From Anaerolineales bacterium (GTDB taxonomy: Bacteria > Chloroflexota > Anaerolineae > Anaerolineales > DRMV01), in assembly GCA_015484985.1 (NCBI GenBank), contig WFUL01000064.1, forward strand, positions 1-6,397: a stretch of 6,397 nt of DNA. Direction: 5' to 3'. Below the pieces are notes generated by a model. It had not been told where the DNA came from and made no database searches. It saw only the letters and a list, made by a program, of their open reading frames with translations. This document shows positions 1 through 4,580 of this stretch, in pieces. Positions within the stretch are counted from its first letter, which is position 1; each line of letters starts with the position of its first letter. The position numbers and the translations under genes were made by a program.

Positions 1-350
1 CCTTCCACCGGGGAAATCACGCCGTGAAGCACGTGATACACCCCTTGATACACTCCGGCCCGTTCGATGGCCAGCACATCCAGGGGCTCCTCCACCACAC
101 ACACCACCCGGTGGTCCCGATGGGGGTTCTGGCAGATGCTGCACAGCGCCTGGCCCTCTTCCGTCAGGTGGAAACACCGGGAACAAAAGGTGACCCGCTC
201 CAAATCCGTCAGGGCCTCCGCCAGATGTCGGGCCACCTCGGGTTGACGCAGAAGAAAGAAGGCCAGCCGGGCCGCGCTCTTGGGTCCCACTCCCGGAAGG
301 CGCTCCAGTGCCTCCATCAAATGTTGCAAGGGTTTCGGTAAGACGGACAT
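1..350 (-). CDS. recR: Recombination mediator RecR, N-terminal part (cut by window edge)
   Basis: RecR works with RecO and RecF to load RecA onto SSB-coated gaps. It forms a DNA-clamp ring in the cytoplasm. The minus-strand reading from the ATG at 350-348 gives 116 complete residues before the window ends; the family is about 200 residues, so most of the Toprim domain is missing. Visible parts, in order: a helix-hairpin-helix (LPGVGPKSAARLAF, about residues 18-31); a four-cysteine zinc finger with C56-x2-C59 and C70-x2-C73; and the start of Toprim (VCVVEEPLDVLAIE) followed by the diagnostic YHVLHGVISP. The start is supported by GGAG about 9 bases upstream. A perfect TATAAT lies just upstream on the same strand. 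The gene is divergent from prfA. In many bacteria recR follows dnaX and ybaB; here it begins its own transcript. Family assignment is very secure. Confidence 0.97.
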   Translation of the reverse strand, partial: MSVLPKPLQHLMEALERLPGVGPKSAARLAFFLLRQPEVARHLAEALTDLERVTFCSRCFHLTEEGQALCSICQNPHRDHRVVCVVEEPLDVLAIERAGVYQGVYHVLHGVISPVE

Positions 351-368
351 CGTGATGCTCCGCTCAGC

Positions 369-400
369 ATTATACTCATTTGCGTGTGCGTAGCACACAA
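369..400 (-). promoter_or_regulatory. Probable recR promoter
   Basis: On the minus strand there is an exact TATAAT -10 box (plus-strand 369-374), 18 bases upstream of the recR ATG. No good -35 box lies at 17 bases. The nearest candidate is TTGTGT (plus-strand 395-400), with a long 20-base spacer. If the box is used, the leader would be only about 10-12 bases and just long enough to carry the GGAG ribosome site. Confidence 0.45.
384..398. repeat. Short inverted repeat in the recR-prfA divergent region
   Basis: GTGTGC, a 3-base spacer and GCACAC form a perfect 6-3-6 inverted repeat. It sits between the recR -10 box and prfA, and overlaps where the recR -35 region should be. This position would suit an operator for the divergent pair, but the repeat is short and could be chance. 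No regulator is identified. Confidence 0.25.
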
Positions 401-429
401 GCCCTCTGTAAAATTAGGTGAGGCGGATG

Positions 430-460
430 GGCTCCCTGGATTCCAGCCCTGGAGCCTTTT
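430..460 (+). promoter_or_regulatory. Possible leader hairpin upstream of prfA
   Basis: GGCTCC (430-435) pairs with GGAGCC (451-456), and a nested CTGG (436-439) pairs with CCAG (443-446), leaving a CCCT bulge. TTTT follows at 457-460. The shape resembles a weak intrinsic terminator or attenuator in the prfA leader, ending 32 bases before the ATG. The U run is short and no leader peptide or ligand-binding fold is recognisable, so a regulatory role is only a possibility. A TAAAAT at 409-414 could be a -10 box for prfA but has no convincing -35 partner. Confidence 0.25.
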
Positions 461-492
461 CCAGATTTGTATCCCTTGGAACGAGGTGCAGC

Positions 493-1587
493 ATGTTGTT
501 GGAACGCCTGGAAAAACTGGAACAGCGCTTCCAGGAAATTGAACAGGAACTCTTGCAGGTGGGAGACGATTACAAACGGGCCGCGGCCCTGGCCAAGGAG
601 CGGTCCGAACTGGAGCCCATTGTGGCCAAGGCTCGGGAGTACCGCAAGGCTCTGGAGCAACTGGAAGAGGCTCGCACCATTCTGGAGGAAGAGGACGATA
701 CGGAACTCAAGGAGCTAGCCAGGGCGGAAATCGACGAACTGGAGGCGCGTATCGCCGCGCTGGAACGGGAAATCAAGCGCCTGCTCCTGCCCAAGGATCC
801 CCGGGATGAAAAGAACGTCATTATGGAGATTCGGGCGGGCGCGGGAGGTGAGGAAGCCGCCCTCTTCGCAGCCGACCTCTTCCGCATGTACAGCCGGTAT
901 GCGGAGCGCAAAGGCTGGGACGTGGAAGTACTCTCCGAGCATCCGACGGGCCTGGATGGGTACAAGGAAATCATCTTCCTCATCAAAGGCAAAGGCGCCT
1001 TTTCCCGGCTCAAGTACGAGTCCGGGGTCCATCGAGTCCAGCGGGTGCCGGTGACGGAATCCCAGGGCCGCATCCACACCTCCACCGCCACCGTGGCCGT
1101 GCTGGCGGAGGTGGAGGACGTGGACATTGAGATTCCCGAAAAGGACCTGAAATTCGAAGTCTTCAAGGCCGGTGGTCCGGGCGGACAGCACGTCCAGAAG
1201 AACGCCACGGCCGTGCGCGTCACCCATCTGCCCACGGGCATCGTGGTCCAGTGCCAGGACCAGCGTTCCCTGACGCAGAACAAGAAACGGGCCATGCAAA
1301 TCCTGCGGGCGAGGTTGTACGAAATGGAACGACGCCGCCGAGAAGAGGAGATGGCCGCCCAACGCAAGTCCCAGGTAGGCATGGGGGAACGGGCGGAGAA
1401 AATCCGCACTTACAACTTTCCCCAATCCCGGGTGACGGACCACCGGTTGCAAAAGTCGGTGTACAACCTCCCCGAAATCCTGGACGGCGACCTGGACGTG
1501 TTCATCGACGACCTCATCCTGCGGGATGAAACGGAACGCCTGGCCGCGCTGGAGGCTCAGGAGGCGCCTTCACCCAAGACCCCTTGA
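493..1587 (+). CDS. prfA: Peptide chain release factor 1 (RF1)
   Basis: RF1 recognises UAG and UAA in the ribosomal A site and triggers release of the finished peptide. The protein is 364 residues, a normal length. An N-terminal coiled-coil-rich domain covers about residues 1-100. The central domain carries the stop-codon motif PVT (186-188, in RVPVTESQGRIHTST), which is the RF1 type (PxT) and not the SPF of RF2. The catalytic GGQ is at 230-232, followed by HVQKNATAVRVTHLPTG. The conserved C-terminal segment contains RIRTYNFPQSRVTDHR-like sequence (EKIRTYNFPQSRVTDHR here). The ATG at 493 was chosen because it starts the usual ML-E-LE opening and has GAGGTG 4-5 bases upstream; the frame stays open to 418, but that extension does not look like RF1. 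prmC, which methylates the GGQ glutamine and often follows prfA, is not next to it here. Confidence 0.97.
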   Translation: MLLERLEKLEQRFQEIEQELLQVGDDYKRAAALAKERSELEPIVAKAREYRKALEQLEEARTILEEEDDTELKELARAEIDELEARIAALEREIKRLLLPKDPRDEKNVIMEIRAGAGGEEAALFAADLFRMYSRYAERKGWDVEVLSEHPTGLDGYKEIIFLIKGKGAFSRLKYESGVHRVQRVPVTESQGRIHTSTATVAVLAEVEDVDIEIPEKDLKFEVFKAGGPGGQHVQKNATAVRVTHLPTGIVVQCQDQRSLTQNKKRAMQILRARLYEMERRRREEEMAAQRKSQVGMGERAEKIRTYNFPQSRVTDHRLQKSVYNLPEILDGDLDVFIDDLILRDETERLAALEAQEAPSPKTP

Positions 1588-1648
1588 CCACGGCTGGCTC
1601 ATCATGTACAAGATGTGCGCTTTCACCCGCCACTGGACTTTTTCTCTT

Positions 1649-1695
1649 AGAAATCGTGGTGTGGGGCGGCTGTGCCGCCCCACACCACGATTTCT
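1649..1695. terminator. Perfect 22-bp-arm palindrome downstream of prfA (possible terminator)
   Basis: Bases 1649-1670 are exactly complementary to 1674-1695, with a 3-base TGT loop. The stem has A-rich outer ends (AGAAAT / ATTTCT) and a GGGGCGGC core. It begins 62 bases after the prfA stop, so ending prfA transcription is a natural role. However, no clean U run follows (the 3' side reads ATTTCTTTCGC), and the arms are longer than those of typical intrinsic terminators. A second palindrome with the same core lies at 5884-5922, which suggests a dispersed family of elements. Structure certain; function uncertain. Confidence 0.6.
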
Positions 1696-1696
1696 T

Positions 1697-1773
1697 TCGC
1701 ATAGGTCTCCGCGGCTCCAGGACCGCGGGATAATCGGTAGATCTTTTTCACGGCGGTCCCGTGCCTGGTCAGG
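1697..1773 (-). repeat. Composite intergenic repeat, copy 1
   Basis: Two blocks reappear in the second intergenic region in the opposite orientation. Block A is 1753-1773, and its reverse complement matches 5853-5873 at 19 of 21 bases. Block B is 1697-1728, and its reverse complement matches 5931-5962 at 23 of 32 bases without gaps (hand count). Read on the minus strand the order is A, a 24-base spacer, B, then the palindrome. Block B also contains CCGCGG (1709-1714) and CCGCGG (1723-1728), which can pair around an 8-base loop. It is entirely intergenic. Confidence 0.6.
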
Positions 1774-1855
1774 CCTGCTCCAACAATGCGGAAATGCGTC
1801 TTTGCAGCACTCTCTGTTAGAACCAGAAAAACACCTGCCCAGGGAGAAGTTGTGC

Positions 1856-1883
1856 TTGGACTCCCTGAAGAGCGGGTTACAAT
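1856..1883 (+). promoter_or_regulatory. Probable ssb operon promoter
   Basis: TTGGAC (1856-1861) and TACAAT (1878-1883) are separated by 16 bases, a good fit to a housekeeping sigma-70-type promoter. The start point would fall near 1890, giving a leader of about 20 bases containing AGGAGG (1901-1906). No other promoter is apparent before 5812, so this one may drive all six genes. Confidence 0.55.
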
Positions 1884-1911
1884 AGAGACAAACCCGGGAA
1901 AGGAGGGTTGT

Positions 1912-2361
1912 ATGTACCACAAAATCATCATCTTGGGGAATCTGGGTCGAGACCCTGAACTCAATTACACTCCCCAGGGCACGCCGGTGGCCCGGTTCAC
2001 CGTAGCGGCCAACCGCCGCTACACCACCCAGGACGGCCAGCAGGTCGAGGAAACCATCTGGTTCCGCGTCTCGGCCTGGGGGCGGTTGGCGGACATTGTC
2101 CAACAGTATTTACGGCGGGGCATGCGGGTATACGTGGAAGGACGCCTGGTGCCGGACCCGAATACGGGCCAGCCCCGTCTCTTCACCCGCTCCGATGGGA
2201 CGGTAGGAACCTCGTATGAGGTGCGGGCCGATGTGATTCGCATCCTCACCCCGCGCGGGGAAATGCCCGAAGAGCCTACAGACGTGGCCCCGGCTTCGGG
2301 GACCACGCCCACCGCGCCTGTGGACGACCTGCCGGCCGCGGACGAGGAAATTCCCTTCTAA
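1912..2361 (+). CDS. ssb: Single-stranded DNA-binding protein SSB
   Basis: SSB coats single-stranded DNA during replication, recombination and repair and recruits partners through its C-terminal tip. The protein is 149 residues. The OB fold covers about 1-112, starting MYHKIIILGNLGRDPEL, with the conserved WFRVSAWGRLAD (50-61; W50, F51 and W56 are likely DNA-stacking residues) and YVEGRL (74-79). The loop at about 81-100 (PDPNTGQPRLFTRSDGTVGT) is longer than in E. coli SSB. A Pro/Ala/Thr/Asp-rich linker leads to the acidic tip DEEIPF (144-149), the protein-interaction motif. The ATG at 1912 has AGGAGG five bases upstream and starts exactly where the fold does; the upstream extension to 1786 is not SSB-like. 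It is the first gene of the operon, 22 bases before the translin-family gene. Confidence 0.97.
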   Translation: MYHKIIILGNLGRDPELNYTPQGTPVARFTVAANRRYTTQDGQQVEETIWFRVSAWGRLADIVQQYLRRGMRVYVEGRLVPDPNTGQPRLFTRSDGTVGTSYEVRADVIRILTPRGEMPEEPTDVAPASGTTPTAPVDDLPAADEEIPF

Positions 2362-2367
2362 GACCAC

Positions 2368-2380
2368 AAGGGGGTGATCC
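2368..2380 (+). promoter_or_regulatory. Unusually long Shine-Dalgarno site before the translin-family gene
   Basis: AAGGGGGTGATCC differs at a single base from AAGGAGGTGATCC, the complement of the conserved 3' end of bacterial 16S rRNA. Its purine core lies 9 bases before the ATG at 2384. This fixes the start codon and predicts strong independent translation of the gene, not just coupling to ssb. Confidence 0.7.
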
Positions 2381-2383
2381 ACG

Positions 2384-3061
2384 ATGGACGGTTCGCCATG
2401 GGGGTATCCGGGTGTGGTGCTGGAGGAGATTGCCGCCCAATTGCATCAGGACCTGGAGGCCCGCAACGCGGCCCGGGAGGAAACCCTGCAGCGCTCCCGT
2501 CTGTTGATTCGTCACGCGGCCCAGACCATTCAGGCCCTGCACCGAGGCGATTTCCAGCGGGCCCACGCTCTGTTGCAGGAGGCCCGAACCCTGGCCCGGG
2601 AACTCACCCAAAACCTGGCCCGGCGCTTCCCGGACCTGTACTATGCTGGATACACCCAGGACGCCCTCAAGGAGTACGTGGAGGCCAACGTGGTCTACCA
2701 CCTGTTCACCGAGGGGACGTACCCCACACCCGCCGAACTGGGTGTCCCCTCGGCCACCTATGTTCGCGGTCTGGCCGAGGCGGTGGGCGAACTGCGCCGG
2801 AAATGTCTGGATTTGCTGCGCCATAACAACGCGCCGCAGGCGGAGCAGTTGCTGGAGCACATGGACGCCATCTACAGTCTGCTGGTCACCATGGACTACC
2901 CCGACGCCCTGACCGGCGGGCTGCGCCGCCTCACCGACCTGGCCCGCAGCCTCATTGAGCGCACCCGGGGCGAATTGACCCTGAGCCGGCGGCTGTACGC
3001 ACTGCAGAGGGTCATCGAACAGGCCCAGGCATCTTCGAATGCGCCTTCGCAAGAGACATGA
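2384..3061 (+). CDS. Translin/TRAX-family protein
   Basis: Translin-family proteins are all-helical ring-forming proteins that bind single-stranded RNA and DNA. With the TRAX subunit they form the C3PO endoribonuclease in eukaryotes; prokaryotic members are poorly characterised. The 225-residue length fits, and the sequence is predicted almost wholly helical. Seen here: RSRLLIRHAAQTIQALHRGD (37-56); LKEYVEANVVYHL (95-107), which resembles the TRAX segment with two acidic catalytic residues (E97 and E100); GLAEAVGELRRKCLD (129-143), where family members usually have GLADxxGELRR, so an Asp is replaced by E132; and LRRLTDLARSLIERTRGELT (180-199), the family's closing signature. It may therefore be a nuclease, with one acidic ligand conservatively changed. 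The gene overlaps the next by ATGA, which implies translational coupling. It has no signal peptide and is cytoplasmic. Family call fairly secure; activity is inference. Confidence 0.8.
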   Translation: MDGSPWGYPGVVLEEIAAQLHQDLEARNAAREETLQRSRLLIRHAAQTIQALHRGDFQRAHALLQEARTLARELTQNLARRFPDLYYAGYTQDALKEYVEANVVYHLFTEGTYPTPAELGVPSATYVRGLAEAVGELRRKCLDLLRHNNAPQAEQLLEHMDAIYSLLVTMDYPDALTGGLRRLTDLARSLIERTRGELTLSRRLYALQRVIEQAQASSNAPSQET

Positions 3062-3315
3062 ACGCCCGTTCCCGCCCCAAACCCATTCGTGCGTCGGAAA
3101 TCGCGGACTTCGTCTTTTGTGAGCAAGCCTGGTGGTTCCGACTTCAGGGCTACGCCCCCCGGAACCGGGAACAAATGCAGGCCGGATGGGCCTATCATCG
3201 CGCGCACGAGCGCGCCGTGCGTCGTTGGATCTGGGTACGCCGGCTGGCCTGGAGCGCGCTGCTGCTCGGCCTGGCGCTGGCGGGATGGGCGCTCTACCTC
3301 TCCTGGACGAGGTAG
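3058..3315 (+). CDS. Cas4-like membrane nuclease, N-terminal half (separate ORF)
   Basis: An 85-residue protein that looks like the front end of a Cas4/Dna2-type PD-(D/E)XK protein. IRASEIADFVFCEQAWWFRLQGY (10-32 region) matches the Cas4 opening, with C21 in the place of the first iron-sulfur cysteine. QAGWAYHRAHE (41-51) carries G43-x3-H47, the usual motif I histidine. One transmembrane helix follows (about 63-83), preceded by arginines (RRWIWVRR), which places the N-terminus in the cytoplasm. The frame ends in TAG four bases before the GTG of the next gene, which supplies the rest of the nuclease. The start overlaps the translin-family stop (ATGA), and the upstream ribosome site is weak, so translation is probably coupled. 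It could be a true split gene, or half of a gene broken by an indel; the clean arrangement favours the former. Alone it cannot be an active nuclease. Confidence 0.75.
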   Translation: MNARSRPKPIRASEIADFVFCEQAWWFRLQGYAPRNREQMQAGWAYHRAHERAVRRWIWVRRLAWSALLLGLALAGWALYLSWTR

Positions 3316-3319
3316 TCCC

Positions 3320-3847
3320 GTGCCGCAAACCCTGTGGTGCCTCGCGGGCGGCTTGGTCCTGGTGGGACTGGTTCTGTGGCTCTGGAGCGGATACCGCCAG
3401 CGCCGCAGCGGTCTTCCCTCCGCACGGGTGATGTTCTCCGACGGGCAATGGCGGCCCTGGAACCGCCCTCTTTATGACGCTTCCCTGAGCCTGACGGGGA
3501 AGCCCGATTACGTGGTGGCCCTATCCGAACACGTCTGGATCCCGGTGGAGGTGAAATCCGGACGCACGCCCGCTGAACCCTATCCCGGTCACGTCTACCA
3601 GGTGCTGGCCTATGCGCTGTTGATTCGGCGGGTGTTGGGAAAGCACGTACCCTTTGCCATCTTGCGCTATCCCGAAAGCACCTTTAGGATTGAGGTAACC
3701 CCGCAGCGGGAGGCGGACCTGCTGGCCTTGCTGGAACGCATGCGACGATACCGACGGCTCGGGCGTCCGCCGGGGCGGTCCCATGCTTCGGCATCCCGGT
3801 GTGCCCGGTGCGGGTTTTGGGCGTATTGCAGGTATCGTTTGGAATGA
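3320..3847 (+). CDS. Cas4/RecB-like PD-(D/E)XK nuclease, C-terminal half
   Basis: A 175-residue protein starting at GTG. GAGG lies seven bases upstream (3309-3312), overlapping the end of the previous gene. A transmembrane helix occupies about residues 4-22, followed by YRQRR, which puts the rest in the cytoplasm. The nuclease core shows D63 (SLTGKPDYVV), E77-V-K79 (IPVEVKSG) and Q94-x3-Y98 (YQVLAYAL), the standard motif II, III and QxxxY of RecB/Cas4 nucleases. The C-terminus has C161-x2-C164-x5-C170, the three-cysteine part of a Cas4-type [4Fe-4S] cluster. The fourth cysteine and motif I histidine are in the preceding ORF, so the two products probably associate in the membrane. No CRISPR array or other cas gene is nearby; a general DNA-end-processing role is more likely. 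The same frame is open back to 3089, but that stretch lies inside the other gene and is not nuclease-like. Confidence 0.8.
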   Translation: MPQTLWCLAGGLVLVGLVLWLWSGYRQRRSGLPSARVMFSDGQWRPWNRPLYDASLSLTGKPDYVVALSEHVWIPVEVKSGRTPAEPYPGHVYQVLAYALLIRRVLGKHVPFAILRYPESTFRIEVTPQREADLLALLERMRRYRRLGRPPGRSHASASRCARCGFWAYCRYRLE

Positions 3848-3860
3848 GCGGAGAGCGACC

Positions 3861-4580
3861 ATGACCGGGCCTTTGTTTTCCGAGCCGGTTCCCATGTTGC
3901 TGGCCCTGGGCGGAACCCTGGACCAACAGCGCTGGCCGGTGGACCGAGAACTCCTCCTGGGACGAGACCCCCAGTGCGATGTCGTCATCCCCAACCGGCA
4001 GGTCTCCCGCCGCCACGCGCGGGTTTATCCCCAAGAACGCGGGGTGTGGGTGGAGGACCTGGGGAGTAAAAACGGCACTTTCCTCAACGGTGAACGTCTG
4101 GAACCCGGGAAGCCCGCCAGGATGAGGGAGGGGGATACCCTCATCCTGGCCCTGGCGCAGCGTTTCGTCCTGGTAGGGCCCGGGGAAACCCAGACCCTGC
4201 CCCTGGATGAAGCCGCCACCTGGCTTCCCGCTGCCCCAGAAGCAGAACGTACCTTCACCCACCGCCTGGAGATGGACCTGGAGGCCCATCGGGTGTGGGT
4301 CTTGGGGAAAGAGGTCCAACCGCCCCTCTCGCCTTTGCAGTTCCGTCTGCTGGAGGTGCTGTACCGGCGGGCCGGCGAAGTGGTTCCTCGGGCCGAACTG
4401 GTGGAGGCCATCTGGGGGAAGGAATCCCTCTGGGTAGCCCAGCCCGCCCTGGACGCCCTGCTGCACCGCCTGCGGGAGCGGCTGGCGGAGTACGACCCCG
4501 ACCACAGCTACCTGGTTACGGTGCGCGGGCACGGCATTCGTCTGGATAACCCCGCCTGGACCGGCTCAGAGTCCCCATGA
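3861..4580 (+). CDS. FHA domain / OmpR-type winged-helix regulator
   Basis: A 239-residue probable transcription factor. The FHA domain (about 12-107) binds phospho-threonine peptides and shows all its marks: G34-R35 (LLLGRDPQCDVVI), S49 and H52 (VSRRHARV), and N71-G72 (LGSKNGTFLNG). A linker (about 108-132) leads to a winged helix of the OmpR/PhoB C-terminal type (about 133-230), with LSPLQFRLLEVLYRRAGEVV, then LDALLHRLRERL as the recognition-helix region, then YLVTVRGHGIRL as the wing. There is no receiver domain, so the input is likely Ser/Thr phosphorylation instead of a His-Asp relay. Mycobacterial EmbR combines the same two activities in the opposite order. The ATG at 3861 has GGAGAG five bases upstream; upstream starts would overlap the nuclease gene and add non-FHA sequence. 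It overlaps the radical SAM gene by ATGA. Domains secure; target genes and kinase unknown. Confidence 0.9.
   Translation: MTGPLFSEPVPMLLALGGTLDQQRWPVDRELLLGRDPQCDVVIPNRQVSRRHARVYPQERGVWVEDLGSKNGTFLNGERLEPGKPARMREGDTLILALAQRFVLVGPGETQTLPLDEAATWLPAAPEAERTFTHRLEMDLEAHRVWVLGKEVQPPLSPLQFRLLEVLYRRAGEVVPRAELVEAIWGKESLWVAQPALDALLHRLRERLAEYDPDHSYLVTVRGHGIRLDNPAWTGSESP

Larger units (their letters stand above)
1588..1911. other. Non-coding region between prfA and ssb
   Basis: No credible gene lies in these 324 bases. Open frames crossing it read straight through the palindrome and have no family features. It holds a long palindrome (1649-1695), one copy of a composite intergenic repeat on the minus strand (1697-1773), and the ssb promoter and ribosome site near its right end. 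I see nothing recognisable in 1588-1648 or 1774-1855. Confidence 0.8.

Noticed and set aside
24..341. 105-residue plus-strand open frame at the left edge
   Set aside because: The opposite strand encodes RecR with zinc finger, helix-hairpin-helix and the YHVLHGVISP signature.
570..1409. 279-residue minus-strand open frame opposite prfA
   Set aside because: It is serine/arginine-rich low-complexity shadow of a clearly identified RF1 gene.
1649..1773. Insertion sequence or transposon remnant
   Set aside because: No transposase fragment is visible and no convincing target-site duplication flanks the palindrome; only short T-rich similarity is seen. It is kept as an unclassified repeat.
1570..2103. 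Open frames on both strands through the prfA-ssb gap, including a minus-strand 177-residue frame
   Set aside because: They translate through the perfect palindrome and the ssb coding region, lack ribosome sites and show no family similarity.
2276..3448. Long 390-residue minus-strand open frame opposite the translin-like and nuclease genes
   Set aside because: It is a codon-bias shadow. The plus-strand genes here have family motifs, ribosome sites and coupled overlaps, while the antisense translation is Gly/Gln/Arg-rich with no recognisable domain.
3320..3847. CRISPR-Cas locus suggested by the Cas4-like nuclease
   Set aside because: There are no direct-repeat/spacer arrays and no cas1, cas2 or effector genes in the window. 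Cas4/RecB-like proteins are common outside CRISPR loci.
3783..3860. Upstream ATG (3783) as the start of the FHA regulator
   Set aside because: It would overlap the nuclease gene by 65 bases and add sequence unlike FHA proteins, whereas 3861 has GGAGAG at good spacing.
3684..4532. 282-residue minus-strand open frame opposite the FHA regulator
   Set aside because: It is an antisense shadow of a gene with intact FHA and winged-helix motifs, and it also crosses the junction of two plus-strand genes.
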